DNA of 64,000 nucleotides from an uncultured Bacteroides sp. (GCF_937912035.1 NZ_CALDPF010000016.1:38947-102946), one strand, 5' to 3'; counted from the stretch's first letter, positions 43,176-53,327 are shown. A program made the numbers and translations. The notes: generated by a model not told the origin, from the sequence alone.

Positions 43176-44594
43176 TTATTCATCGACTGGTTTCAATCCC
43201 ATCTTTTTTGCTTTTTCCATCATATATTCAAATGCTGCATCGTGTTCGTTAGGTATTACACCGTCCAAAATAGCATCTTTGATATAACTTTTCAAGTCAC
43301 CTATTTCGCGGCAAGGCTGTAAGTTGAAAACTCTCATAATCTCAGCTCCATCTACAGGGGGTTGGAAATTTCTTATCCTGTCTTTTTCTTCGAGATCTTT
43401 CAGTTTTTGTCTTACAAGCTTGAAATTGTCCAGGAAACGTTGTTTTCTGGCTTCGTTCTTAGAGGTGATATCCGCTTCACACAGACACATCAGATCGTCA
43501 ATATCATCACCTGCTTCAAAGAGTAGTCGTCTTACTGCAGAATCAGTAACCTCTTCGTCGGCTATTACTATAGGACGCATGTGGAGGCTCACCATTTTCT
43601 GGACATATTTCATCTTTTCGTTCATTGGAAGTTTCATTTTCCTGAATATGTCCGGTATCATCTTCTCGCCGATGTAGTTATGGTTATGGAAAGTCCATCC
43701 GGCTTTCTGTTCCCATCTTTTAGTCTTAGGTTTGCCTATGTCATGAAGCAGGGCAGACCATCTGAGCCACAGATTGTCTGTAGCTTTCGATATATTGTCG
43801 AGTACTTCAAGCGTGTGATAAAAATTATCCTTATGGGCTCTTCCGTTTCTTGTCTCTACACCTTGTAAGGCACATAGCTCAGGGAATATAAGTTCCAAAA
43901 GCCCGCATCTGTCAAGATCTACGAATCCTTTCGACGGTATAGGTGATAATATTATTTTATTCAGTTCGTCTGCGATACGTTCCTTTGATATAATCTTGAT
44001 ACGTTCCTTATTTCTCCCTAAAGCTTCGAATGTCTCGTCCTCTATGTAGAAGTTCAGCTGAGTGGCAAAACGGATACATCTCATCATTCTCAGAGGGTCA
44101 TCGCTGAATGTTATGTCCGGATCAAGAGGGGTTCTTATGATTCTGTCTTTAAGATCCTCCATACCGTCAAATGGGTCAACCAACTCGCCGAAACGGTCTT
44201 TGTTCAGGCAGACGGCCATAGCGTTTATTGTAAAATCGCGTCTGTTCTGGTCGTCCTCCAGTGTTCCGTTTTCCACTATTGGCTTTCTGCTGTCGTGGCT
44301 ATATGATTCTTTTCTTGCACCTACAAATTCCACTTCGATGTCCCTGAACTTCACCTGTGCAGTCCCGAAATTCTTGAACACCGAAACATTAGCTCCTTTG
44401 CCCAATTTTTTGCCTAGTGCCTGTGCTATATCGATACCGCTTCCTACCACTACCACATCAATGTCCTTTGAGTGTCGTTTCAGGAATATATCTCGCACAT
44501 AGCCTCCTACTACATAGCATTCCAATCCCAGTTCGTCTGCAGTTTCGGATATTATACTGAATATTTTATCGGAGAAATGTTCTTTTAATTCCAT
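43176..44594 (-). CDS. cca: CCA tRNA nucleotidyltransferase with HD domain
   Basis: A 472-residue class II nucleotidyltransferase. Head domain with GGYVRDIFL and the DIDVVV catalytic aspartates (about 28-55), RRDFTINAMA, the RMMRCIRFATQL neck, and a C-terminal HD phosphohydrolase region (LLHDIGKP). It adds or repairs the CCA end of tRNAs; without sibling genes a poly(A) polymerase role cannot be excluded. ATG 44594 is used since the longer frame begins upstream of the promoter box. Confidence 0.9.
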   Translation of the reverse strand: MELKEHFSDKIFSIISETADELGLECYVVGGYVRDIFLKRHSKDIDVVVVGSGIDIAQALGKKLGKGANVSVFKNFGTAQVKFRDIEVEFVGARKESYSHDSRKPIVENGTLEDDQNRRDFTINAMAVCLNKDRFGELVDPFDGMEDLKDRIIRTPLDPDITFSDDPLRMMRCIRFATQLNFYIEDETFEALGRNKERIKIISKERIADELNKIILSPIPSKGFVDLDRCGLLELIFPELCALQGVETRNGRAHKDNFYHTLEVLDNISKATDNLWLRWSALLHDIGKPKTKRWEQKAGWTFHNHNYIGEKMIPDIFRKMKLPMNEKMKYVQKMVSLHMRPIVIADEEVTDSAVRRLLFEAGDDIDDLMCLCEADITSKNEARKQRFLDNFKLVRQKLKDLEEKDRIRNFQPPVDGAEIMRVFNLQPCREIGDLKSYIKDAILDGVIPNEHDAAFEYMMEKAKKMGLKPVDE

Positions 44595-44619
44595 ATATAG
44601 AAATCTGTTGTTTGAAGTG

Positions 44620-44627
44620 CAAAGGTA
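44620..44627 (-). promoter_or_regulatory. -7 box for the CCA enzyme gene
   Basis: TACCTTTG on the minus strand, about 26 bp before ATG 44594. It rules out the ATG at 44630 as the start. Confidence 0.68.
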
Positions 44628-44687
44628 CAAAAATGTATTCGTTCTGACAATATTCGATCTAAACTCGTATAGCCAGTATGTTTATAG

Positions 44688-45578
44688 TCAATAGTAAATT
44701 CTTTTGTATTCGATAGGAGTAAATCCGGTATATTTCTTGAATACTTTTGAAAAATACGCTATGTCGTCGAAACCTAAATAATATGAGACATCTTTTATAT
44801 TAGTATCGCTTCCTGATAATAGTTGTTTAGCTTCCTGTATTTTCAATTCCTGAATGTAATGTGCTGGGGAAACTCCAGTGTAATCTTTAAATAATTTTCT
44901 GAACCACGAATAACTTATGTTGATTCTGGAGGCTACATCTTCTGGTGTGATACCTTTCAGTAGATTTTCTCTTATTATGATTTTTGCTTTGTCTATCTGG
45001 GCTTCTGTCGTAGTATCGAAACACTTGTTGTAATCGTAGTACATAGTCATGCCAAGAATCAGATTTGCAATTCCTGCAAGAAACTGTTGACAAGCAGCCT
45101 TCTCTTCATTCGCTATCCTTATGGCCTGGTCGTATAGATTTACTATATTATCCTGTACACCGATTCTATATATTATTTGTTCTTTATTGAAGAAATTATT
45201 TTTGAATCTGCTGTCCATGTTTGCTCCTTCGAAACCAATCCACATTTCAGTCCAACCGGTTTTCTTGTCTGGCATATAGCTGTGCCACTGGTGAGGACGT
45301 AATATAATCATGTCACCTTCCTTTATTTCTATACTTTCTTCTGGAGATTTGAAAAATATACCTCTTCCTTTTGTTATGTACAGTAATTGGTAACTGTCTA
45401 ATCTTCTTCCACGCGATGGTGTGAAGAAAAACTGTGCAGGATGTCCTGTTCGTGGTGGATATGTTTCATAATTACTTCCAATAGTTTCACATCCTACAGT
45501 GTTGACTGTTATTCCCCAGTCTTCGTCCCGTTGACTGCTTATAAGGTATTTATAATTTTTTGATGCGTCGTTTCTCAT
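44688..45578 (-). CDS. rhaR: AraC family transcriptional regulator, probable L-rhamnose regulator (RhaR-like)
   Basis: A 296-residue regulator with an N-terminal cupin-like effector domain (about 35-160; block MIILRPHQWHSYMPD) and a C-terminal AraC double helix-turn-helix (about 195-295) ending with DIAYFSKVFKKYTGFTPIEYK. It is divergent from rhaB with a 125-bp shared promoter region, the classical layout for an AraC-type activator of L-rhamnose genes; in Bacteroides thetaiotaomicron such a regulator drives rhaKIPAO. Rhamnose or rhamnulose as effector is inferred from context. Confidence 0.85.
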   Translation of the reverse strand: MRNDASKNYKYLISSQRDEDWGITVNTVGCETIGSNYETYPPRTGHPAQFFFTPSRGRRLDSYQLLYITKGRGIFFKSPEESIEIKEGDMIILRPHQWHSYMPDKKTGWTEMWIGFEGANMDSRFKNNFFNKEQIIYRIGVQDNIVNLYDQAIRIANEEKAACQQFLAGIANLILGMTMYYDYNKCFDTTTEAQIDKAKIIIRENLLKGITPEDVASRINISYSWFRKLFKDYTGVSPAHYIQELKIQEAKQLLSGSDTNIKDVSYYLGFDDIAYFSKVFKKYTGFTPIEYKRIYY

Positions 45579-45594
45579 GATAATGGCATTTTTG

Positions 45595-45602
45595 CAAAGA
45601 TA
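45595..45602 (-). promoter_or_regulatory. -7 box for rhaR
   Basis: TATCTTTG on the minus strand, about 17 bp before the start codon. Confidence 0.62.
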
Positions 45603-45667
45603 TGTATTTCCGTCAAATCTTCCATTTCTAACATCATTTTTTACTAATGCTTTAAGAACTAAATTAC

Positions 45668-45675
45668 TATCTTTG
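45668..45675 (+). promoter_or_regulatory. -7 box for the rhaBATD-fucO operon
   Basis: TATCTTTG, the same octamer as for rhaR on the other strand, 29 bp before the rhaB ATG. The space between the two boxes is 65 bp and should hold the regulator sites. Confidence 0.68.
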
Positions 45676-45703
45676 CATAGTAATCAAGTTAACCATTGTT
45701 TTT

Positions 45704-47182
45704 ATGAAAGTAAACTATTTTATTGCATTCGATTTAGGTGCCACAAGTGGCAGAACTATACTGGGAAAACTGGAAGGAGAGAAGTTAACCTTAGAAGAAA
45801 TAACACGTTTTCCTAATCAAATGTTGCAGTGGAACGGACATTTTTATTGGAACATTTATTCATTGTATGAAAATCTGAAGAAAGGTTTTACGGAAGTAGC
45901 CCGTAAAGGAATACCTGTAACATCGGCGGGTATTGATACTTGGGGCGTGGATATCGTATGTGTAAATCCGGATGGAGAATTATGTGGCATACCATACGCA
46001 TACAGAGACCCACAGACTATCGGAAAGAAAGAAGAATATTTCGATAAAGTTATGAGCTCCAAGGATGTGTATATGCGCAGCGGTATACAGCACATGGATT
46101 TCAATACAATCTTCCAACTTTATGTGATGAATGGGCGTAAATGTAATTCAATGCAGAACGCAGATAAAATACTTTTTATTCCGGATGCGTTGAACTATAT
46201 GCTTACAGGAAAGAAAGTCACAGAATATACCATAGCATCTACTTCAGGTTTGTTAAATCCGGAGTCAAGAGACTGGGATGATGTGTTACTTAAGAGTGTT
46301 GGAGTAGATAGAGAAAAGTGGGCTTCTATTGTAAAGCCTGGTACTGTGATTGGAAATATTACTGACGAACTGGCCGAAGAACTCCAAATACAACCTGTAC
46401 CTGTTGTTGCTGTGGCAGAACACGATACAGCTTCAGCTGTTGCTGCAATCCCAGCCTTGGATAAGAATTTTGCATATCTTAGTTCAGGCACATGGTCACT
46501 TATGGGTATTGAAACAGAACATCCGGTGGTAAATGAAAAAACTGCTGAATACAATATAACAAATGAAGGAGGTGTGGACGGAACAATCAGGCTTCTGAAG
46601 AATATTACCGGTATGTGGATTGTGGAACAGTGTCTGAAACGCTGGAAGAAGGACGGTATAGAATATTCTTACCCTGAAATGGTAAAGATGGCTTCCGAAG
46701 CAGAGGGCTTCAAATGCTTTATCGATCCTGATGATGCTCTGTTTGTCAATCCTGCAGATATGCCAGAGGCTATCAATGAATACTGTAAGAGAACAGGACA
46801 GGATGCGCCTCAGACTCATGCAGCTTATATAAGAATGATTTTCGAGAGTCTTGCAATGAAATATCGTGAGACACTTGATGTATTCAATACATTGGCAGAG
46901 AATCCTATTGAAAAACTTCATGTTATAGGAGGAGGTTCAAGAAATGCACTTCTTAATCAGTTTACTTCAAATGCGATAGGACTTCCTGTTATTGCAGGTC
47001 CTGCTGAGGCTTCATCTGTAGGAAATATCATGCTACAGGCTAAAGCTGCCGGAATTGTAAATTCACTTCAGGAAATGAGAAATGTGATTTCTGCCAACGT
47101 AGAGCTTTCCACATATAATCCTATGGATTCAGAAAGTTGGAATGAAGCATATCAGAAGTATCTGGAAATCATAAACAAGTAA
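45704..47182 (+). CDS. rhaB: L-rhamnulokinase
   Basis: A 492-residue FGGY-family kinase. N-terminal ATPase loop FDLGATSGRT (9-18), the catalytic aspartate D241 in VAEHDTASAV, the SSGTWSLMG block (about 260) and GGGSRNALLNQFTSNA near the C-terminus. It phosphorylates L-rhamnulose at C1. First gene of the rhamnose operon, 37 bp before rhaA. RhaB-specific residues around WGVD support rhamnulose over xylulose as substrate. Confidence 0.95.
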   Translation: MKVNYFIAFDLGATSGRTILGKLEGEKLTLEEITRFPNQMLQWNGHFYWNIYSLYENLKKGFTEVARKGIPVTSAGIDTWGVDIVCVNPDGELCGIPYAYRDPQTIGKKEEYFDKVMSSKDVYMRSGIQHMDFNTIFQLYVMNGRKCNSMQNADKILFIPDALNYMLTGKKVTEYTIASTSGLLNPESRDWDDVLLKSVGVDREKWASIVKPGTVIGNITDELAEELQIQPVPVVAVAEHDTASAVAAIPALDKNFAYLSSGTWSLMGIETEHPVVNEKTAEYNITNEGGVDGTIRLLKNITGMWIVEQCLKRWKKDGIEYSYPEMVKMASEAEGFKCFIDPDDALFVNPADMPEAINEYCKRTGQDAPQTHAAYIRMIFESLAMKYRETLDVFNTLAENPIEKLHVIGGGSRNALLNQFTSNAIGLPVIAGPAEASSVGNIMLQAKAAGIVNSLQEMRNVISANVELSTYNPMDSESWNEAYQKYLEIINK

Positions 47183-47218
47183 TAAAATAAAAATCATAAA
47201 CTTATAAACTTAAAAACC

Positions 47219-48472
47219 ATGAAAGAAGAATTAATTGTAAAATCGTACGAGATCGCAAAAGAACGTTATGCAGCATTAGGTGTAGATACAGACAAAGTAT
47301 TGGAACAGATGCAGAATTTCCACCTTTCACTTCATTGCTGGCAGGCTGATGATGTAGCCGGTTTTGAAGTACAGGCAGGACAGCTTAGCGGAGGAATTCA
47401 GGCTACAGGTAATTATCCTGGAAAGGCAAGAAACATTGACGAACTTCGTGCTGACATCATAAAGGCTAAATCAATGATTCCGGGAACACACCGTCTGAAT
47501 CTTCACGAAATCTATGGTGATTTCCAGGGTAAGGTAGTAGACCGTGATGAAGTTGACACAACTCATTTCCAGAGCTGGATAGAATGGGGTAAGGAAAACG
47601 ATATGAAGCTTGACTTCAACACTACATGTTTCGGTCATCCGAAGAGTGGAAACCTTTCACTTTCAAATCCAGATAAGGGTATTCGTGATTTCTGGATTGA
47701 ACACAGCAAGCGTTGCCGTGCCATTGCAGAAGATATGGGTAAGGCTCAGGGCGATCCATGTATCATGAACGTATGGGTACACGACGGTAGCAAGGATATT
47801 ACCGTAAACCGTATGAAGTATCGTGAAAACCTCAAGAACTCTCTTGATGAGATTTTCGCAACTGAATACAAGAATATGAAGGACTGTATCGAATCAAAAG
47901 TGTTCGGTATCGGACTTGAAAGCTACACTGTAGGTTCAAATGAATTCTATGTAGCATACGGAGCACAGAACAATAAGATGGTAACTCTTGATACAGGTCA
48001 CTTCCACCCGACTGAAAGCGTAGCTGACAAAGTATCTTCACTCCTGCTTTATGTTCCAGAACTGATGCTTCATGTAAGCCGTCCTGTTCGTTGGGACTCA
48101 GACCATGTAACAATAATGGACGATCCTACACTCGATTTGTTCAGTGAAATCGTTCGTTGTGACGCTCTCGACAGAGTTCATTACGGTCTCGACTATTTCG
48201 ATGCTTCAATCAACCGTATAGGTGCGTATGTGATTGGTAGCCGTGCTGCACAGAAGAGTATGTGTCGTGCATTGCTTGAGCCACTTGCAAAACTTCGCGA
48301 ATATGAAGCAAACGATATGGGATTCCAGCGTCTGGCTCTTCTTGAAGAAGCTAAGGCATTGCCTTGGAATGCAGTCTATGACATGTTCTGCCTGAAGAAC
48401 GGGGTACCTGTAGGCAATGACTTTATAGCGGAAGTAGAAAAATACGAAGCTGAGGTTACTTCAAAACGTTGA
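47219..48472 (+). CDS. rhaA: L-rhamnose isomerase
   Basis: A 417-residue xylose-isomerase-fold enzyme converting L-rhamnose to L-rhamnulose. Metal-binding glutamate, histidine and aspartate residues lie in VWVHDGSKD, GLESYTVGSNEF, LDTGHFHP and WDSDHV. Length and these blocks match the RhaA family. It is the second gene, 37 bp after rhaB and 4 bp before the transporter gene. Confidence 0.96.
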   Translation: MKEELIVKSYEIAKERYAALGVDTDKVLEQMQNFHLSLHCWQADDVAGFEVQAGQLSGGIQATGNYPGKARNIDELRADIIKAKSMIPGTHRLNLHEIYGDFQGKVVDRDEVDTTHFQSWIEWGKENDMKLDFNTTCFGHPKSGNLSLSNPDKGIRDFWIEHSKRCRAIAEDMGKAQGDPCIMNVWVHDGSKDITVNRMKYRENLKNSLDEIFATEYKNMKDCIESKVFGIGLESYTVGSNEFYVAYGAQNNKMVTLDTGHFHPTESVADKVSSLLLYVPELMLHVSRPVRWDSDHVTIMDDPTLDLFSEIVRCDALDRVHYGLDYFDASINRIGAYVIGSRAAQKSMCRALLEPLAKLREYEANDMGFQRLALLEEAKALPWNAVYDMFCLKNGVPVGNDFIAEVEKYEAEVTSKR

Positions 48473-48476
48473 TAAA

Positions 48477-49502
48477 ATGGATGTTTTATTAGGTTTATTA
48501 ATAATAGCCATAGGTAGTTTTGGCCAGTCCAGTTCATATGTTCCAATCAAGAAAATCAAATCTTGGGAATGGGAAAACTTCTGGTTGGTACAAGGCATAT
48601 TTGCCTGGTTGGTATTTCCACTTCTCGGAGCACTCTTGGCGGTGCCCGAGGGTGGTTCCCTTTTTTCATTACTATCGTCAGGAGGAGCTCTGAAGGCAAT
48701 AGTATATGGAGTGTTGTGGGGAGTAGGCGGACTTACATTCGGACTAAGTATGCGTTATCTTGGCGTGGCTTTGGGACAGTCTATTTCTTTAGGAACATGT
48801 GCAGCTTTCGGTACGTTGTTTCCCGCACTTATGGCCGGTACTGATTTGTTTCATGGCGAGGGACTTATACTTCTTTTAGGTGTTTGTATAACTCTTGCAG
48901 GTATCGCGGTAATAGGATATAGCGGTTCTCTTCGCTCACAGTCTATGAGTGAAGAAGAAAAGAAAGCGGCTGTTAAAGATTTCGCTCTTACTAAAGGCTT
49001 GCTTGTAGCTCTTTTAGCCGGAGTTATGAGTGCATGTTTTGCACTAGGTCTTGATGCCGGTAGTTCAATTAAAGAGGCAGCTTTATCTGCTAATGTCAAT
49101 CCGCTTTATGCCGGATTGCCTGTTATTCTGTTGGTTACTTTTGGTGGTTTCCTTACCAATGCAGCTTATTGTTTCTGGCAGAATATAAAGAATGGAACAA
49201 CGAAAGACTATTTTAAAGTTTCTCCGTCACTGTTCATTAACAATGTATTGTTCTGCATGCTTGCAGGAGTATTATGGTATTCACAGTTCTTCGGTCTGGA
49301 AATGGGTAAAAGCTTCTTTACCGACAATGCTGTCCTTATGGCATTTGCCTGGAGCATACTTATGTCACTAAATGTTGTCTTTTCAAATTTGTGGGGAATT
49401 ATCCTGCGCGAATGGGCAGGTGCAGACCGTAAGACTCTTGTTGCTTTAGGGGTTGGTCTATTGATTTTGATATTTTCAATCTTCTTCCCTTCATTGGTAT
49501 AG
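48477..49502 (+). CDS. rhaT: L-rhamnose/proton symporter
   Basis: A 341-residue membrane protein with ten hydrophobic segments, matching RhaT: N-terminal IAIGSFGQSSSYVPIKKIKSWEWE and the block RYLGVALGQSISLG. It imports L-rhamnose with H+ across the inner membrane. Starts 4 bp after rhaA. Confidence 0.93.
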   Translation: MDVLLGLLIIAIGSFGQSSSYVPIKKIKSWEWENFWLVQGIFAWLVFPLLGALLAVPEGGSLFSLLSSGGALKAIVYGVLWGVGGLTFGLSMRYLGVALGQSISLGTCAAFGTLFPALMAGTDLFHGEGLILLLGVCITLAGIAVIGYSGSLRSQSMSEEEKKAAVKDFALTKGLLVALLAGVMSACFALGLDAGSSIKEAALSANVNPLYAGLPVILLVTFGGFLTNAAYCFWQNIKNGTTKDYFKVSPSLFINNVLFCMLAGVLWYSQFFGLEMGKSFFTDNAVLMAFAWSILMSLNVVFSNLWGIILREWAGADRKTLVALGVGLLILIFSIFFPSLV

Positions 49503-49561
49503 AAGATGATTTTAAGAAATGTCTAAATGTATTTTAAATAGTATTTAATTATAACTTAACG

Positions 49562-50353
49562 ATGGTTTACAACAATTCAATTTCAGAAATTATCTCTCAG
49601 ATAGCCGAAGTAGCCGGTTACCTTTGGGAACGCGGATGGGCAGAACGCAATGGTGGTAATATATCTTATAATATTACAGATGTAGTAGATGAAACTATTA
49701 CTTCGCTTAAGCCACTTGGTGAATCTATTGTGCTTCCACAGCCTGTAAAGAATTTGTGCAACAATTATTTCATTGTAACTGGTACAGGTAAAAGAATGCG
49801 TTATGTACATTCTACTCCAATGAAAAATATGTCAATAATACGTATCTCAGAAGACGGTACATATTATGACATCATTGCAGAAGAATATATACGTCCTACT
49901 TCTGAATTGCCTTCACATCTGATGATGCATGATTATCTTCTAGGAAAAGGTAGGAAGAATAAAGTTGTTGTTCACACACATCCTATAGAACTAGTCGCAA
50001 TGACTCATAATCCGGCTTTTCTTGAAAAAGATGTATTGAGCAAGATTCTTTGGAGTATGATACCTGAAACACGTGCTTTCTGTCCGAAAGGTTTAGGTAT
50101 AGCAAGATACCAGTTGCCTGGCTCTGTAGTTCTTGCTGAGGAAACTATCAAACAGCTTGACGAATATGATGTAGTTATGTGGGAAAAACACGGAGCAATT
50201 GCTATTGGTGAGGATCTGATTGAGGCATTCGATATGATAGATACACTGTCTAAGTCTGCCAAGATTTATGAGTCTGCATGCTCAATGGGATTTGTACCTA
50301 AGGGAATGACAGATGAACAGATGGATGAACTTAAAAGAGTGTTTAACCTATAA
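49562..50353 (+). CDS. rhaD: L-rhamnulose-1-phosphate aldolase
   Basis: A 263-residue class II aldolase. Zinc ligands H138, H140 (HTHP) and H210 (EKHG) and catalytic E115 (TSELP) match E. coli RhaD. It splits L-rhamnulose 1-phosphate to DHAP and L-lactaldehyde. A paralogue lies at 10837-11646. Its position between rhaT and fucO makes this copy the rhamnose enzyme. Confidence 0.95.
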   Translation: MVYNNSISEIISQIAEVAGYLWERGWAERNGGNISYNITDVVDETITSLKPLGESIVLPQPVKNLCNNYFIVTGTGKRMRYVHSTPMKNMSIIRISEDGTYYDIIAEEYIRPTSELPSHLMMHDYLLGKGRKNKVVVHTHPIELVAMTHNPAFLEKDVLSKILWSMIPETRAFCPKGLGIARYQLPGSVVLAEETIKQLDEYDVVMWEKHGAIAIGEDLIEAFDMIDTLSKSAKIYESACSMGFVPKGMTDEQMDELKRVFNL

Positions 50354-50364
50354 AATTGATTATT

Positions 50365-51519
50365 ATGATAAATAGATTCGTATTAAACGAAGTATCTTAC
50401 TTCGGTCCCGGAGCGAGAGAAGTTCTTCCAAAAGAAATTTCACGTCTTGGCTTGACTAAAGCTTTTGTTGCAACAGATAAGGACTTGATTAAGTTTGGAG
50501 TTGCTGATAAAGTATTATCAGTTTTGCGCAATGCCAATATCCCATACGAAGTGTTCAGCGAAATCAAACCTAACCCAACTGTTTCTAACGTTAAAGCAGG
50601 TCTCGCAGCGTATGCAGCTTCAGGAGCAGATTTTATTATTGCTATTGGTGGTGGTTCATCAATGGATACAGCTAAAGCTATTGGTATTATAACTAACAAT
50701 CCTGAGTTCTCAGACGTGGTTTCTCTTGAAGGTGTTGCCGATACAAAGAAAAAGTCAGTACCTATTATAGCTCTTCCAACAACAGCCGGAACAGCAGCTG
50801 AAGTTACTATAAACTATGTGATAACAGATGAGGAAAACCACAAGAAGATGGTTTGTGTTGATCCTAACGATATTCCTGCCATTGCTATAGTAGATGCCGA
50901 ACTTATGTATACTCTTCCAAAGAGTCTTACTGCAGCTACAGGTCTTGATGCATTGACTCATGCTATCGAGGGCCTTATCACTAAAGGTGCTTGGGAAATG
51001 AGTGACATGTTCGAAATCAAGGCTATTGAGATGATTGCCCGCTATCTTGAAACAGCAGTAAACGAACCTAATAATGCAGAGGCACGTAATGGTATGGCCG
51101 TAGCACAGTACATAGCCGGTATGGCATTCTCTAACGTAGGTTTGGGAGTTGTACACGGAATGGCTCATCCATTGGGAGCTATATTTGATATTCCTCATGG
51201 TGTAGCAAATGCATTACTTTTGCCTACTATTATGGAATTCAATGCACCTGCAGCACTCGATAAGTATGTTGACATAGCCAAAGCTATGAATGTATATTCA
51301 GCTGGAATGAGCAAGGAAGAAGCTGCTGATGCTGCTGTTAAAGCAGTGAAAGAGCTTTCAGTACGTGTAGGAATACCTCAGCATCTTTCTGAACTTGGTA
51401 TCAAGGCAGAAGACCTTCCACGTCTTGCAAAGGCTGCATACGCAGATGTATGTACTCCTGGTAATCCTCGTGAGGTGACAGAAGAGATAATTCTAGAACT
51501 TTACAAGAAGACTTTGTAA
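50365..51519 (+). CDS. fucO: L-lactaldehyde reductase / L-1,2-propanediol oxidoreductase
   Basis: A 384-residue iron-dependent group III alcohol dehydrogenase. NAD-binding GGGSSMDTAK, and metal ligands in GLDALTHAIEG, VHGMAHPLGA and IPHGVAN. It reduces L-lactaldehyde from RhaD to L-1,2-propanediol, keeping redox balance without oxygen. Start at ATG 50365, 11 bp after rhaD; a TTG three codons earlier is less likely. A terminator follows. Confidence 0.94.
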   Translation: MINRFVLNEVSYFGPGAREVLPKEISRLGLTKAFVATDKDLIKFGVADKVLSVLRNANIPYEVFSEIKPNPTVSNVKAGLAAYAASGADFIIAIGGGSSMDTAKAIGIITNNPEFSDVVSLEGVADTKKKSVPIIALPTTAGTAAEVTINYVITDEENHKKMVCVDPNDIPAIAIVDAELMYTLPKSLTAATGLDALTHAIEGLITKGAWEMSDMFEIKAIEMIARYLETAVNEPNNAEARNGMAVAQYIAGMAFSNVGLGVVHGMAHPLGAIFDIPHGVANALLLPTIMEFNAPAALDKYVDIAKAMNVYSAGMSKEEAADAAVKAVKELSVRVGIPQHLSELGIKAEDLPRLAKAAYADVCTPGNPREVTEEIILELYKKTL

Positions 51520-51543
51520 TTACACCATATTAGTTTGTTTCTT

Positions 51544-51584
51544 AATCCTGCATGGAATATTTTTATTCTTTGCAGGATTTTTTT
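51544..51584 (+). terminator. Terminator of the rhamnose operon
   Basis: Perfect 9-bp arms AATCCTGCA (51544-51552) and TGCAGGATT (51571-51579), then a T-run. Confidence 0.9.
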
Positions 51585-52007
51585 GTTATTAATATTATGG
51601 ATTTAATTTTTTGTTTGATATATTTGGGATTTGAAAATAAAATGCGGTAATACCATTTTTGTAATGGGGAAATTATGAATCTGTTATATTTATCAGGTTG
51701 CGATAAATTATGAGAATGTTATTATATGAAAAACTTTAAATTGTTACTTCGTTTAATAAAACTTACTTTTCTTGCTTTAATATAGAAAAAGCCTTCATTG
51801 ATATAAACTGATAAAGAATAAATTAGCTATAGGATTTTTTTCTGATATATGTTGGTAATTCTAGTCGGTTGGAAATATGTGGGACAATAGTTATAGCTTT
51901 ATATAATTCAAATGTTTTTTATATATACAAAATGAAAAAATAAATTTTACTACAGTCTTTTCTGTTTTGTCTAATAATCGAATTGAAGTTAAATAAATTT
52001 GTGAGTT
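51585..52007. other. AT-rich intergenic region without a gene
   Basis: No ORF with family features. AT content is visibly higher than in the flanking rhamnose operon. A TAAATTTG at 51994-52001 fits a -7 box but lies so close to the next ATG that the mRNA would be leaderless, so I do not call it. Confidence 0.55.
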
Positions 52008-53318
52008 ATGAATAGAGTTAAATTATTAAGTTTTATTCTTCTGGCGACATTATTGTCTGCATGTACTAATCAAAAAGTTTTTGATTTTCCTAAGGAAGGA
52101 GTGGAAATATCTAAGGTAGTATCAGCATTCAGAGTAGGATTCTCTATGCTTGAAAAGAATGATAAGTTGTATATGGCTTACTATGATTCACTTCATCAGA
52201 TGACATTGGCGACCTGTGACCTGAAATCCGGTAAACTGGAATATAAAGTTTTACCCTCAAAAATAGGGTGGGATAGTCATAATTATATAACGATGGCATT
52301 CGATAAAGAAGGTTATCTACATGTATCTGGTAACATGCATGCTGTGCCATTGATATATTTCCGTTCAGAAATGCCATACGATATTCATTCTGTACGTCAA
52401 GTGGAAAAGATGACTGGAGTAGATGAAAAACGTATGACCTATCCTTCTTTTATGGAATCTCCTGATGGTAATCTGATATTTCATTATAGAACTGGTGGAA
52501 GTGGAAACGGGTCAGAAATATACAACATATATGATGTTAAGACAAAGTCATGGAAAAGATTGTTGGATACTCACTTAACATATGGTGAAGGTAAAAGAAA
52601 CGCTTATATGCAAGGTCCTGTGTTGGGTGGTGACGGCTATTATCATCTGATATGGGTATGGAGAGAAACCCCTGATTGCTCAACCAATCATACGCTTTCG
52701 TATGCTCGCAGCAAAGACCTGTTACATTGGGAGAATATTGCTGGGGTAAAGACTGAATTACCTATTGTGTTAGAGAAAAAAGAGTTTTGGGTAGATGCTA
52801 CTCCAGTGAAAGGTGGATTGTTTAATCCAGGTATCAAATTAGGTTTTGACTCACAAAATCATCCAATTATTGGTTATCATAAGTATGATGAAAACGGTTA
52901 CAATCAACTTTATGCGGCTAAATATATTGATAATGAATGGAAATTGTCCAAACTTACTGATTGGGAGTATCGCTGGCAGTTTGAAGGAAACGGCTCTATG
53001 AAAAATGAGTTGTCTATAACCAATCCGATTTCAATCAAAGATGGTAAAATGGCCTTTGGCTATAATCATATAAAAGAAGGAAAAGGCGAGATTTTGTTTG
53101 ACGAAAATACTTTGGAGGCTTGTGGCAAACGTGAACCGGTACGTGTTTATCCTGAATCGTATGATGAGGTTGTATCCGATTTTCCGGGAATGTATGTACG
53201 TACTCTTGTTAAAGGGAAGTATTTATTGCGTTGGGAAACTCTTGATGCAAACAGAGACAGAAAACCAGAAGGGGAACTGCCACCTGCAAGTAAATTGGTT
53301 TTGTATAAATTTAAATGA
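52008..53318 (+). CDS. BNR-4 beta-propeller lipoprotein, candidate rhamnose-uronate lyase or rhamnosidase
   Basis: A 436-residue lipoprotein: lipobox LSAC with C19. The rest is a seven-bladed propeller of the BNR-4 type found in ulvan lyases (PL24/PL25), the rhamnose-glucuronate lyase PL27 and rhamnosidase GH145. Two histidines typical of the lyase active face are seen, H91 in WDSHNY and H111 in GNMHAV, followed by FHYRTGG and WVWRE then a late NHTLSYARS block with W241. It starts about 490 bp after the rhamnose operon and precedes an esterase, a YhcH-like protein and a KdgF-like cupin. I favour a lyase on rhamnose-linked uronates, since KdgF handles lyase products; a hydrolase remains possible. 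Confidence 0.72.
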   Translation: MNRVKLLSFILLATLLSACTNQKVFDFPKEGVEISKVVSAFRVGFSMLEKNDKLYMAYYDSLHQMTLATCDLKSGKLEYKVLPSKIGWDSHNYITMAFDKEGYLHVSGNMHAVPLIYFRSEMPYDIHSVRQVEKMTGVDEKRMTYPSFMESPDGNLIFHYRTGGSGNGSEIYNIYDVKTKSWKRLLDTHLTYGEGKRNAYMQGPVLGGDGYYHLIWVWRETPDCSTNHTLSYARSKDLLHWENIAGVKTELPIVLEKKEFWVDATPVKGGLFNPGIKLGFDSQNHPIIGYHKYDENGYNQLYAAKYIDNEWKLSKLTDWEYRWQFEGNGSMKNELSITNPISIKDGKMAFGYNHIKEGKGEILFDENTLEACGKREPVRVYPESYDEVVSDFPGMYVRTLVKGKYLLRWETLDANRDRKPEGELPPASKLVLYKFK

Positions 53319-53327
53319 TAAAATATT

